Origin: Oxyruncus cristatus
Lineage: Eukaryota > Chordata > Aves > Passeriformes > Cotingidae
Direction: 5' to 3'
DNA length: 64,000 bases
NCBI GenBank assembly: GCA_013399855.1
Contig: VXAY01000169.1
Location: 592,263-656,262 of the forward strand
A model generated the notes under the pieces. It had not been told where the DNA came from and searched no databases. It was given only the letters and a program-made list of their open reading frames with translations. The translations under genes and the position numbers were made by a program. Of this stretch, positions 37,563 to 50,275 are shown one piece after another. The number at the start of each line of letters is the position of its first letter. Position 1 is the stretch's first letter.

Positions 37563-37640
37563 CTGCTGGCCTTCATGTGGCCTCGATGGCCATTTCGTGA
37601 CACTCTTGTCCCCGGACCGAGAGAATGGTACAACCTGTTC
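37563..37640 (-). CDS. RALGPS2: RALGPS2 exon, linker before PH domain (78 nt, symmetric)
   Basis: This exon encodes N-R-L-Y-H-S-L-G-P-G-T-R-V-S-R-N-G-H-R-G and then H-M-K-A-S. The human equivalent has V-T for G-T, A for S, Y for H and S for G, so this linker varies more than the PH domain. The acceptor is ATCCAACAG and the donor is the weak CAG|GTACAA. It starts one base before a codon boundary and ends two bases into a serine codon. Because its length is a multiple of three, skipping leaves the frame open. In other frames it is broken by stops, so it was found only by similarity. Confidence 0.93.
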
Positions 37641-39819
37641 CTGTTGGATTCCATTATAAATTGTACGTATTACATATACTTTTATCCACACAAACAGCAC
37701 GACTGCTAAAACAGCACAGAACTATTTTTGTGTGCATATCACAAAGCCACTTCTTCCACACCAGAAACAGAGGATAATTTCGTTCAGAGAAACGCATGCA
37801 CAGGCAGACACCGTGGGTTTTCATTTCATCAGATGTTCTCTTTGTCAGAACTCATAATACTGAAGTGTTTCATAGGCACTGAAGAATAATATATTTTGAG
37901 AGCAAAGTCTGCATTTAGTTGTTAGATTAAATCAATGTAAAGGAACCACACTAATAAAACTTGCCTTTAAATCTGACTTCAGATGTTACTAGAAAAAAAA
38001 TGGTTTCAATTTCTCTGAGTATGCACACACACAAGCTGCATAGAAAACAGTCGTTAATAACACTAGATTTATCCCAATTTTGCCAGAGTTGTTAATTCCA
38101 GACAACTAATGCCTCTCCCTCACTTAAAGACTCTTACAATAAAGAATGGAAACCCACTGTACAGACCAAAACTAGAGAGACACCCTCTCTAGTGATCTTA
38201 AATTTTAACACTTGCATGTCAGTGTATTAAATTTAAAAATGTGCTTCAGCATCTTGTAATCGAAGGAACAGACTCCAGGTTGCTGCATATCTCTAGGAAT
38301 TTCACACACGGTGTTTGGAATGTCTCTAAGGAACCCCGGCCCTTTCCCTGGAATCAGGCAAGAGAACTCATCCTGAAACACAAGCAACCTTCAAACAGGG
38401 TTCTCAGAGAGCTCTCTCAGGAAAGAGAAAGGTATGGAAGGCAATTGGAATTTGGAGGAGGAATCCCCTGACTTAACTGTTTCACATGGAGTAAACCCTC
38501 TAACTGGGGGAGTCTGGGCCTGTCAGTTCTCATCAGGACAGGGTTGAAAACCCTCTGCTTTGACTTAGGAGCCCCCATGACAGTTCTGAAGAGTGGTACC
38601 ACAAGTTTCAACCTGACTGAAGTTTTTAAGTTTCTCATTCTAAAAGCACTCAGCTCACCATTTTGTCTAAGGGTTTTTCCATGTAATTTTTATCTTGGAG
38701 AAATTGCTTGAATGATTCCATAAGGGAGCAAGAAAGGAAAAGAAAGAAAACCTTTTGAATGTTTCATGTGCCCTGTGATGTAGCCCCCAAGTCTGAGATT
38801 CCCTTTCTGACCCCGTTTTCTTTCTGTGCTCATGTGGAACATTCCCACTGATTACCTAATGGAATCATAAGGGCCTTTCCTCATGTATATATCCATATTT
38901 ATAGCACAAAACATCCAAGAGTTCACCTTTGGCACAGAGAGATTTTCAAAGACTTCTTCCAAAATTAACACAGAACTTAAACTGCTTCAGTGATTTCAAG
39001 CAGAATATAAGGTTTGTGGGAACAGCGGTACCGACTGTACAGTTCTTTGACAAAAATTCCGACTTAAAATGTCAAAGCATGGTAGGAAAGGTCATTCATG
39101 GCAACTCTGAAGCTGATGGGTTACCTGACTCTGTGTTACAGAAGCAAACGACCCAATTTATTGTGCATCTTGCTCAGCTGTGGGAAGGTGAACATTCCAC
39201 CTTTTTCTATTTTAAAACTACAGCTGTTTGGTCTTTTTCCACATCCTCAAATACAACATGGAAAAGGGCTTACACAATCAGTGTCACCTGTGCCTGTGCA
39301 GGTGTTGGATAAGGAGCAACATGTTAATTCTGGACCACAAAGCCAGACATTGGCAAGGGGCATTTGTGTGTTTTCCTGTGTAACACAGGGGCGAGGAACA
39401 ATGACGTGAAAAGCAGAGGCAAAAGAGGTGACAATGTCCATGACAAGAGAGCCAAGGGATAACAAAGGGATGAAGTGTCTCAGGGAAAGTGAAAATGAGA
39501 ACCAGATGGGTCACATGAGCAGCACACACACAAGATATCCACATACATAAAAAGTGCTTTGGGGTCTAAGGGTTCTCTGGCCGAGCTACTTAAAGAATGT
39601 GTGCAGTGAGTAAACACCCAATTGAGGCAAAAATCCTATTAACTACTAGTGAGCAGAAGGTACTTCTCTGCTGCTTCAATGAATCCAGTGAACTTACTAC
39701 AGTTTTTTAATGTTCTTACATACAGAAGACCTCTAGATCACTAAAATAAAGCATCGTTTTGAGGACTGGGTGAGAATTGTAGGCAACAATGAGAATAGAG
39801 AAACACAGGTTCTTCTTAC
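37641..39819 (-). other. RALGPS2 intron
   Basis: This 2.2-kb intron holds no supported gene. Plus-strand open frames near 38929-39409 have no recognised domain. Confidence 0.85.
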
Positions 39820-39874
39820 CTTTCAAATGCTGGCCAGGATGTCTCTTCACTGAGTTCAGAACCATCACTGCTAC
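39820..39874 (-). CDS. RALGPS2: RALGPS2 short linker exon (55 nt)
   Basis: This exon encodes S-S-D-G-S-E-L-S-E-E-T-S-W-P-A-F-E followed by a split arginine (AG|G). It is identical to human over this acidic Ser/Glu-rich segment. The acceptor is TTTTTCCAG and the donor AAG|GTAAGA. The exon starts two bases into a glycine codon (G|GT). The segment lies between the PXXP region and the PH domain and is probably unstructured. Confidence 0.95.
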
Positions 39875-42800
39875 CTGGAAAAAGATAAGAACGAACGACA
39901 TTATTTCATCATCTACAACTGATCCATTTCAACGATGTGTCTCAACACAATACTTAAGATTAAATGTGTAAAAACACTTCAGTAAAACGCTGCAAGGAAA
40001 ATACTTTGTAATTTGTTTCAGGAATTTCACGTGAACTGAGGCAGAGATTTGAAGGGACAAGGTCTAGGTGTCGAAGTGTAGAAGTTGAAGAAAAGGAGCA
40101 CTAGTAAGTGGGAGAGGCATTTACAAAATTTAAAGACACCAAAAATGAAGATTTGTCTGATTAACACAACAAGCATTTAAAAAGAAAAGGTCACTTATTG
40201 AAATAATTCCTTATGAAGTCATACATGGTCATAACACTGAAGTGCAAATTCATTGCTGAGTCTCCAATACATGACTTGAGAAGCCTTAAACAACTTTTTA
40301 AAGTTGTCTCCCACTTACCCTGTCAGATCACAGCAGCATTACTTCCTTCTATGCTTTGTAAACTAATCCAGTGTTACCACAAGTATCTTATTTTCAACAT
40401 TGAGAGTAGAGGAAAATCACAAAATCCAGTATCCGATGCATCCATCTTGGCATGCCCACAAATAACACTATCATTTACAATTATAGTAAATCCCATTAGC
40501 CTGAAAAAGACTATTTAAGCACAGACACAAGGTGGGTGTTATCTGTAAAAGTCAGTAAATATATATCAATATAGAAATACTGTTAGCAGAACTCAGTAGC
40601 TTCAATCGCTAACTGTATGTTCAAAGGAAGAATTTACTCAGTCATTTTCGGACAGACCAGAAAGCAAACCAAAAAAATAAATCTAAATCAGTGCACCTTG
40701 CACTTAAAGGTTCTCCCAGAAAAACAGCAGCTGAAAATGGGAACAAATTCCCAGTAATTTTCCACAGAAAATCAGCAGGGAAAAGTGGTGCCCTGAAGAA
40801 TAACGTGTACAAAGTAAGTCTGCATATTCACTGAGTAAACACGGAGTAAACATGGGGGCAATAAAGAGTCACACACAGCGGGAGCAATTCCAGCCAAGAG
40901 CCATGAAAATCTCAGCATGGGCTGAAGTTTTCTCTCTGCAAAATCCAAGAGAAAAGCCGTGCCTTTATCTGCCAGCTCAGCTGAGATGCCTCTTTTGCAA
41001 ACACCAGCTCAACATCCTCATACTAACATCATCTCTAAGCAATAGCAGATAACTTGGTCCCAGTTTATTCTGAATTTTTCCTTAAAGGAAAGTCCCAACC
41101 TGGTTCACACCAACATTACAGTAAAAGAGATTAGTACAGGGGAAGAAGCTAAGAGACATAAGAGTGATGTTGCAGTGGAGCTACTGACTCCTATGCTGGG
41201 AATAGAGGGCTGCAAGAGGGAAAGTAATATATTCAAAACTCAGTGCTTTATTTCACCCTAACAAAACCACAGCTGCCTTCTCTCTAAGGCGACACACAAA
41301 GTCTCCTCAAATAAGTAAGTAACATGGTTTGGGGATGAAGAGACAGAATGGGAGGTAACAATTCAGAGGCAACTTGAAGGAGATTCTTGGGGTAAGACCT
41401 CCCAGCTGACTGTCTTGTAGCAGAACCTCTTACAGTAAGATTTTCAAGTGTTGAAATCCTTTCAGCAGGTGGCATGACAATTAGGAAGGGAAGTTTCAAA
41501 CCCGCAAATGAAAGAAGTTTTCCTTGCACGTACTTGAGATTTTCTTTGTGGCTACTTGGAGCAATCTGTCCTGCAAAACGGTGCAGCAATTCCTGTCAAG
41601 TCATTCATCCAGCACTGAAGCTTTTAGGGACACTTAGAATCTTATTTATTCCCTTATTACTGCTTAGATTTAACTTTACCCTAACAAGAAGTGCAACTTT
41701 CATATGACTAGAGTTCTACTTAATTAAGGCCCGTGTGGTAGAAATCCACACAATTAAACCCCAGTAATAAGATTGTATTATGAAGTAATTCTTTATATTT
41801 AAAGTAGGCTGATACACTAAAATTCTACCCGAAATGACAGTTTGCTGGCAACTGTATTAGCTTTGCTAATAAAGCTGTAATTCAACTGCTGTACTAAGTA
41901 CACTACAGAAAGATTTAAAAGCTAGTGCTGCTTTCTAAAAATGCAAAGCAATTTTAGAGGCAGAGCCGAAATGTCATCTGTTAAAGTGACAATCCTTGCT
42001 ACAGTATCAGTACAGTTAGAAAACGTGAATGAATTTGGGGGCTTTGTAAACAAGAAGTTTCACTTAGAAAGTTCGAGCTACACAGAAATTGCCAGTTACA
42101 CTTCTGAGAGCAACGTCAGTTTGTAAAAAACTTGGGCCAAATGTCACGGCTATTGATTTAATGTTTATATTGATGCCTACACAGGTTGTAAAAAGTTGTA
42201 ACAAAAACCTGGAAAAGACTGAATTTTAGCATTTGACTATCCCTCTAACATCCATATAGAATATCTCCAGATTATAAAAAACTCTAGGAGGTGGTTCACA
42301 CAACAGAAGTTCTCATACAAAAAAAAAACCCCTTTCCTGAAAAGCAAAAGAATATACATTACACCCAGCTTCCAAAACAAAACAGAACTAAAAGGGACTG
42401 GTTTTAACTCAATAAAAGTTAGATGTCTAGCCAAGTTCTGTTTAAACATTAAGTGCACTCCTTGACTGTCACCTCAACTGGAAATATTTCATTCATTCGG
42501 TCTTCTAAAAATATATCACCTTCTTAAATTCTTCCCAAGTATGTACCCAATATTTGAGTTTTTCCAACAACCTCGAGCAAGTCTTCAGGTTAAACTTCAT
42601 AACAAATCCTAGGTAGTGTAAGTCCTTTCTATTAATGTTCTAAACACGTTCTGGCTTCATGTAAGAAGCCACTTAACACGGGCCACAATCTTCATTGTTT
42701 TTCTTCACAGGTTTTCTTCATTGCTAATGGAATTAAATAACTCTTGTGCAGGATTAAAAAAAAAAATATATGGGTTGTGTTTATCTTTACTCCTCAACAT

Positions 42801-45800
42801 GAAGGCTTTTTTCCTAGTCTAGGAACAACAGCACAATTGGCAAAATGGTGGTTTTTTCGCTAACTGTGCAGGTGATTATCTGAGAAGGTTCAGGATTGTT
42901 TATGGAGCTGCAGCACAGCAGCTCGGTTCAGATGTGAATTTGCTGTTCACATTTGTAGATGTGCATGTGCAGTGTCTGCGCTCCAGCCACACAAACAGCC
43001 TGAGGTTCCCAGTTTTGGGATAGGGAATGCCTAAACCATTCCACACCCATTCCCCCGGTCACGGCATCCCCTCGCTGCCCCAAGTCTGGGGATATTGAAC
43101 ACTTAACACAGGCTTCCTTCATCCAGAAGTCAGTCCCCAAAGTCAAACAGGTGTTAATATAAACAAACCAACCCCAAAGAGTTTAAAAAGTATTCAGACT
43201 AAAAATTCTTTCCCCTTCCCAAATCTGTCATCAACACTCTCTTGGCTCCAGTCACGCCGTGTTTCCAGGGCTGGCGACTGCCCTGATAGAGCTTGAAATT
43301 CTAACATGGAAACAGAAAAACTTGGTCAAGAGGCCTGAACATCAATGGTTGGAACACAACACAGCCCAGCTGACACCACGGAGATGGGCTCCATGCCCTC
43401 AAAGTTCTGTTCTGCTCTGTTGGGTTCGTGACCATACTGAAAATCCTCATATACAGCTCATTACCATTTAATTCCTGAAAAGTTTAATAGCTCAGCTTTG
43501 GCTCTCCTGTTAACCAAAGGAGGATGGTGGGAAAACTCAAGCAGCCTCATGCCAGGGAATCAACAGAAACCTTTATCATCACTGATAATGAGCTTCATTG
43601 TGAAAAACTAACCAAAGCAAATAACCAAATGGACAAAGATGGGGTAGAAACAGGGGTTGTACAACTGCATTAACTGCAACACACCCAGAGCACAAGCCTC
43701 GGACCAAACAACACTAATAAGGATTGGGGAAGAATTGGGCTTACAGAATATACCCCTCTCCTCCTCTCAAATCCAGGCACCCACATGTGCATTTTTAACC
43801 TCTAATATTATAAATAAGCTCTCTCATTTACCTTACCACTAACAAAGTAATTCACAATAGCAAATCAGGGTATCCACATTCAGGGATATTTTAAGGAAAT
43901 ATATTAAAAACCCCAACATATTTCTTCTTCCTGAAACCCCACCCAAACTTTGATCTGATGACTCAGAGTCCTAAACACCTAAACAGCGAACTACAGGGTG
44001 AGGAATCAAACACACACCCACTGGCTGTGCAGAGGCTGCCCCTACTGTATAGGCTGTCAAAACCCCTGGAAGTAAATGCCCACACCATATACCCACACCT
44101 ATACTTCATTTATTTAAAGAGAAATATAATCCCTTGTAGAATCCAATCACTTCGAGGTGGTGACTTAAAAGAGGAATTCATTAAAATGCTGATATTCTCT
44201 TCTGCATTTCATGCCAGTTTAGGTTTGGAAATGCACTGCTCTTACAAAGGCACTTTCTTACATTAATTCACACTGATTCAAAACACTCTGCAGCATTAAT
44301 TCCTCTAGGCTGAAGTTATTCTCAAGTGATCACAACACACTAACAAAGGCCAATGTTCAAGAGCCTTAGTTTTTCCAGAGTTTTCATCCCTATCACTGTA
44401 GATTAGGAAAAATAAGTGGCAAAAGAAAAAAATAGTTTGAGAAAGAAAACACTCCAAAGTTAGAATGGAATTTGCCTCCAACACTGCTACAAACACAATC
44501 CATACCCTCTCCTTTTGAATTTTTGAACACCTGAAGTTACATTCTCAGTTTCAGCAGAGTGTTTTTGTGTTCACACCTTGAGGCACCTGTTTTTAAGCAG
44601 CAGACATGAGACAGCACTCCTAAAAAAAAAAATAACCTCCTCAGCAAAATCACTTTGCATCCTGTAGGTTTGGTGCTGTAGGAGGAGAAAAGCCACACAG
44701 AAGCAATATGTGAAAAGAGGGGCCTATTTTACACTGTCCCTTTACCATAGAATTAGCTGAAAAATTAGCCATTGCAAACAAACAGCTTGAGAAAAGAAAT
44801 TCAGTAACGTAGCAGAGCTCAACTGTAAGAAATGGTGGAAATCCAAAGCTTTTGAGAATATTAATGAAACAATCTCATTGCTGCAAAGATACTTAAGAGC
44901 ACCCTTAAGCAATAGAGAAATACTTTAAAAGTGTAAGAAAATCGTGAAGAAATAGAAAACTATACATTCTTAAGAAAAATAGCTCACGAAATAAAGGAGG
45001 TTCATGCTGTTTCTGAGTGGAACCACGATCCAGTAAAAGCATCTTAATTTATCCTCCTTTTAGGTGAGGAGGCGACAGCAGGCAAATAGAGGCAGAAGAG
45101 CAGGTGTTCGGAGTATGCAGGTGGTTCCTTGAACCCAGCCAAGAGCAATGCTTGGGTCTCAGAAGGGAAGGAGTGTACAGAGTGACCTCATCAAAACACA
45201 GCGACCTCATCAAAACACAGCCACTGCAGAACAAGGACACCTTGTAGCTTCAGGACTTGCTGATAGCAAGGAGTGGGGATTCTCAATCACCTCTGACTGC
45301 AAAGTAAAAGCACCCGTCCCAGTTTACTGAAAGCAGATACTCTGGATTGTCTGCACAAAACAGACATTTTCAGCACTATTCTGTCCATGTTTTCATGTGT
45401 TGTCTCTCAAAAGCCTGTTTGCAAACAACAGAAATACAGTGGCGTTTTAAGGACTCAAGTCATATAACCTCTTTTTAGCCACCCACCTAAGAATGAGATG
45501 AATCGTAGCCTTGGAGATCATAATTCCCTTTGTGATCATAAAGAGCTCCAATTATCACCAGCTCAAATGCAACTGTCTACATTATGAGCATCTAAAACCT
45601 ACAAGAGACTATTTCCTCTTGTTACATTCCTGAACTCAAGAGGACATTTCCCATCTGATACTGTATAAAGGACTGGACAAGCGTTTCTTCCTTCTAATTA
45701 GGACAGCCATGGCACTGCTGAAAAAGATTTCTCACTTCTGTTCAGCTAATAAGCACCTGTATTATAAAGGAAGATGGCAACAGAACCAGATGTACATCTC

Positions 45801-48427
45801 CTTCACTCCAGCATAATGCACAACCCTCAGCTGTGTGTGGAACAGAGTCCCATGGCTTCAGGGACAAGAGCTCTTTTGACCCAAGCACAAGACATTAATA
45901 TAAAAGGGGTTATATCTTGAATATTTTTTGAGTCCCAGTTTTTTTTACAGAATGAGTTAAAAGCACATAGTGACCCTTCAATCCCTGACATGAAGAAAAG
46001 AATCTGAAAAACGTCTCTGACCGTGGCTGTCATGGCACAGACTGGCCTGTTTCCAGCAAATCCTCTGCCTGGCTCACTTTCTGCACTGCTGCTGCTTTAA
46101 GAATCATTCATTGCAATGAAAAACACCCACTTAGTATATCCTTCATATCCGAAAGATTAACTGATGTAAAAATTTTGGGTATTGCCTGCACCATTCCCAG
46201 AACGGACTCTGCCAGTCCTTCCCAACACAACCCAACCAAAACAGTCCATTATCCCTCAAATGTGTGTTTTCAGTCTAAACTAACACACACTGCTGGATTC
46301 CTACAGACACTGATGTTACATTGCTGCTGCTTTGATATTTAACACAGAGGCAGATTATAGCAGATCCTCCAACACGGAAGGACTGGAAACGCCTGAACAC
46401 CTCTGAGCCCTCAAAACACAAGAGCGATTTAAAGAAGTATTACAGTCGCCTTTAAAGGCACATTCAAGGTGCTGGCATAGCAGAAACTCTGTCCATGTTT
46501 TGAAGAGGGATCATTTATCCAAAAGGTTAAGTCCCATATAGGCTTATATGTAAAAAAGGTAGTCCTGTTCCTAGAGCAAGAGGTTTAAATCCACGTTTAC
46601 GGGCAATGTGAGGAATAACACTCTTTTCAGTGCACACATTCAGAAGACATTTTCCTGACCATCTTTTGAAGTTGTGCTGTAGAACACCATAAACCTCCTC
46701 TCTGCTGCAGTGACTGTACTATTTCCAAGTCCTGAGTAAACAGACTACTTCAAACATGATGGAGGAACTCAGCAGCTTCAATCAACTTCCTTAAATCCTG
46801 CTGAGGCAGCAGCACGGAATGCCAGGCAACTTACACGTCCAAGAATTCTGCAGTAATAGATACTGCAAACCTCCAAAACTTCCTTTCTTCCCCCACCATA
46901 CGCATTTCTAGGACCTCCACCAATCTTTCGTGCCATTGAGTTTTTCACAAGCAAGAGCAGCAAAAGTTATAATGCTGCTGCTGGACTGTCAAAACAGGGA
47001 TAAAATTAAGTATCCCAGTATGGGGAAGCTGGAGGTGGAAGAGAATGGGAGAGACGAATTTTTAACCACAAATGCTGATCTTGCAAAAGTGCATAAGGGT
47101 TGCTGTTTCACAAGTGATTTCTACAAGTCTTGTAAAGTGGCAATTTTGTTCCTACTGCATGGAATCAGTAAGGTCATGGCTGAGCTAGAGAGCAGAACTG
47201 AAAAATGCGGAGATGAGATGGAGCAGGAAACTCCTGTACTCTCTAAAATATCCGGATGGCAACTGGTTCTCACTTGTACCTCATGAAAAACTGCCTGTCA
47301 GCTCTGGTAAACCTTCCCTGCTAGGCTCTAATGGAGGTAAAGAAATAATTTACCCTGGAATAAAAGGACCAACCGCAGAGAGTTTCTTAGATATTTAGAC
47401 AGAAAACATGAGTAAAACACTGCCCTGAGAAAAGGGCAATGCTACATCTCAACAAAGGCGACACACACTTGGTCTGATTCCACAGATTCACCTATTAATT
47501 TATTTTTTTAAAATTATTGCCTCTAGATATTTGACTTTTTCCACATGAAGTATTTAATGTTTTCTCAGGATATGGCCTTCTCCTCGAGAAAACAGATGTA
47601 CAGCTTCCCGAAAACAGCATAAGCTGAAAATCCGTGACCTTGTTTCTCCCCACGAAGGCTAAAAAGCAAAACTTTTTTTTAAGATTAAGTTCTCCAAAGA
47701 AATGCGTAACGCCACAAAATTTTTTTATTACCATAAATGCATAAAAAATGAACACCACTGAATTCTATCAAGCTAACAAATCTGAGAAAAAGGACTGTTA
47801 GAGAGGTTCCATTTCCTAGCCCTGGCTGCAAAGACGTGGATATAAAAAGCAGTTGTCCTGCATTCCCTTCACTTTAAAGATTCTGTGCCCAACAGGAAAA
47901 AAGAGCAACTCTTGTCACAGAAGACACTAAATTTATGAAGATAAATAACTCACCAATATTAAGTAAATTCTGACATTTCAAGGTATCTGAAGGTTAGATT
48001 TCTGTTTAGTCCTGCTCAGGGCCGAAGTGTTTAGAAATTAGACTCTAAAAACTGTCAGCAATTTACAGTTCTCACTGTCAAGTCAATATGGCATTTTCAA
48101 CAGAAATCCAACCAAGAGACATTTTAAAGTTGGATTGATTTAAGGGGCAAAAAAAAAAAAATAGAAAATGATGCCCTGCACTTCCTTCCACTTCCCACCA
48201 AGGAAGGGGAGTATCAGATGTTGTATCATTAAAGGGGATGGGGAAAAAAAGTGTTTTATAATTTCCCAGTTCGTGCTGCATAAATTAGGCCACCCTCCTC
48301 CACCTACATTTCCCAGCATTGTTCTGACACAGAATCAGTATTTTAGAACAGTTCTGCTGCAGGTACAATCACCACCCAACAGCGTTAAAAAAGACACGCA
48401 CTGCCTGGGAATGTTTTCAATTCCTAC
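39875..48427 (-). other. RALGPS2 intron, 8.6 kb
   Basis: This is the largest fully contained intron. It has no CR1 copy that I can identify. A 19-bp tandem duplication at 45184-45221 is listed separately. Open frames on either strand (for example 41284-41589 and 46930-47286) show no recognised domain or exon-like splice context. Confidence 0.85.
45184..45221. repeat. Tandem duplication, 19 bp x 2
   Basis: GACCTCATCAAAACACAGC occurs twice in exact tandem (45184-45202 and 45203-45221) inside a RALGPS2 intron. Confidence 0.95.
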
Positions 48428-48579
48428 CTATTGAAATTCCACTGGACAGGGTGGAGCTCTCGGCCTGCCCTCGGGATGGGACGTGGGGCTCCATGACACT
48501 GTCATCCAGGAGGTGCCTTGGTCCTGCGTTGGGGAATGTTGCGCTTTTAAATTCAGCCGTGTTCATCTTGTGTATGAAA
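48428..48579 (-). CDS. RALGPS2: RALGPS2 exon, central linker (152 nt)
   Basis: This exon encodes F-I-H-K-M-N-T-A-E-F-K-S-A-T-F-P-N-A-G-P, then R-H-L-L-D-D-S-V-M-E-P-H-V-P-S-R-G-Q-A-E and S-S-T-L-S-S-G-I-S-I. It differs from human by one residue (Val for Ala after P-H). The acceptor is CATTCCAG and the donor G|GTAGGA. It begins with the last base of an asparagine codon and ends with the first base of a glycine codon. The Ser-rich tail suggests a disordered, potentially phosphorylated linker, which is inference. Confidence 0.97.
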
Positions 48580-49436
48580 CTGGAATGGAGCAAAGGACAG
48601 ATCTGTTACAGACTTACCTGTGATACGTTTCAGGCGTTGTTTGAACACCCTGAAGGATTGCAGCCAGTGCGCTCCTCGTGCCAAACTAAATCATGGCCGA
48701 GCCACAAGCGACTGTGCACAGATTATAGGAATTGCTGGGTTTAAAACTTCACCGTACTCACGTAACAAAGAGAAACTCACGAGTTTCTCTCAGGATATAG
48801 GATATAACAATAGGATATAACAATATCCTAACAATTTCAATATCTAAGGCATTTTTGTCTTCCTATAACACATAACTGAACCGTAGAACTGCATTCCAGC
48901 TCATTAAAGGTAAGCTTACACAACAGAAGTTGTTAATTACTGGATAGCTACAATCTGGCATTTTGAAAAGATCACGAGATAAGTGATGGCATAATAATCA
49001 AGATATTAATTAGAAGTACACCTGAATGGAAAAAGGTGCATACTTTACTGCAGCCATTACTACACAAAGTTATATGAGAGTCTACAAAGGAGGTCTCCCT
49101 ATAAAAATACCAATAAAGCAGTTATTTCAGTTTGAATTTGAAAGAATTACACTGGCATTGATCTGTTAAAAGTGATAGTTTTGTCATCCAGAAAGAGCCA
49201 TTTCGGTTAACTCACTGACTAGTCTTATCATCATAACTTCAGTCTTCCTATTTTAACTAATTCTCTTGGATTGGGATACCACCCTTATAGTTCTGGGCCT
49301 GCTCCCCGGCCACGAGTCGATCTGTAAGTGAAGTGCTGCGTACAAACCATGGTACTTTTTAAAAGCACAGCTTTTGTAAGGAAACAGGACACATCACAAG
49401 GTTCAAGGTGATTTTCAGATTAAACAGAATGCTGAC
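48580..49436 (-). other. RALGPS2 intron
   Basis: This 857-bp intron contains a 13-bp tandem repeat and an associated short inverted copy at 48798-48830. No gene was seen inside. Confidence 0.85.
48798..48830. repeat. Tandem 13 bp x 2 plus inverted half-copy
   Basis: TAGGATATAACAA is present twice in tandem (48798-48810 and 48811-48823). It is followed by TATCCTA (48824-48830), the reverse complement of its first seven bases. It is preceded by a partial AGGATA copy. The array can slip or form small hairpins. Confidence 0.9.
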
Positions 49437-49572
49437 TTGTATCCCAGGCTGTGACATTTCCTGTGTCCGTGGGGTATGAGGTTCCGAGGAGAAGGGGGTG
49501 TTGGTGGTAGCAAGGCTCCTTCAGCTGCAACGTTTTTCCGCCCACTCTGTGGTGATGCTCCGACTTCAGAGC
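49437..49572 (-). CDS. RALGPS2: RALGPS2 exon, PXXP SH3-binding region (136 nt)
   Basis: This exon encodes S-E-V-G-A-S-P-Q-S-G-R-K-N-V-A-A-E-G-A-L, then L-P-P-T-P-P-S-P-R-N-L-I-P-H-G-H-R-K-C-H and S-L-G-Y. L-P-P-T-P-P-S-P-R is the proline-rich motif through which RalGPS proteins bind SH3 domains of adaptors such as Grb2. Here one human Gln is replaced by Pro (L-L-P-Q-T to L-L-P-P-T), which adds to the proline run. The acceptor is GCTTCCCAG. The donor AA|GTCAGC is non-optimal. Skipping this exon would shift the frame. Confidence 0.95.
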
Positions 49573-50207
49573 CTGGGAAGTGAAAAGACATTACTCCTGA
49601 GTCACTTCAGAATTACTGTCAGGGTTACTTCTCAGAAAAATCGCAGAAAAGTAGCACAAAACTTCCTAAACTCAGTTTATAAGGGATAGCCCGTAATAAA
49701 ACTCACCGATATACCGATAGTTAAAACCCCTGCACTCTGGATCATTTGCAAAGGATTAAAATCAAACACCCTTAGTTCAAACAGACCATCCAGTTACAAA
49801 TGCTTTTTAATCCTAAAGGTTGCTGCATTTGCTACACTGGCAAACCCCACTGATTCTATATTTTCAGACTCCTGCCTTCAGCCACTTGGCACTGACGAAG
49901 AAGAACGTCCACTTTTGGAAGCATATCGTACCGTGAAAAGTTTAGATGAAGGCCCTTCTGTCCAGACACAACAAAGAGTGAATATTTAATAGCTCTTCAC
50001 CTCAGGTGACACTGACAAGTTAGCGCCACAATACATACAGGAGCCTAAAAAAATTACTCAATTCCTTCTTTAGACGTTTTATTACAAATATACAGTGTTT
50101 GAACTTCACACTTCTTTATTAGCCTCAGGCAAATATTTTCCACGTTCACAACTCAAAAATAATGCACAGGACAACCTCAAGTCTTCTCACATTTGTTAAG
50201 CATTTAC
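49573..50207 (-). other. RALGPS2 intron
   Basis: This 635-bp intron holds no other feature. Confidence 0.85.
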
Positions 50208-50275
50208 CTACTAAATCTTCTCTGGAAGCAGCAGAATGGGGGGTGCTGGTCCCTGGTTCTATCTTTAATGAAAGT
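50208..50275 (-). CDS. RALGPS2: RALGPS2 exon following RasGEF domain (68 nt)
   Basis: This exon encodes L-S-L-K-I-E-P-G-T-S-T-P-H-S-A-A-S-R-E-D and L-V, identical to human except His for Arg after T-P. It contains the end of the RasGEF module and the start of the Ser/Pro linker. The acceptor is TTAATGCAG and the donor G|GTAAAT. It opens with the last base of a lysine codon and closes with the first base of a glycine codon. Confidence 0.96.

Noticed and set aside
37443..37700. A minus-strand open frame overlapping a RALGPS2 exon in the wrong frame
   Set aside because: The frame shown is shifted relative to the conserved protein. The real exon at 37563-37640 is read in a different frame with proper splice sites.
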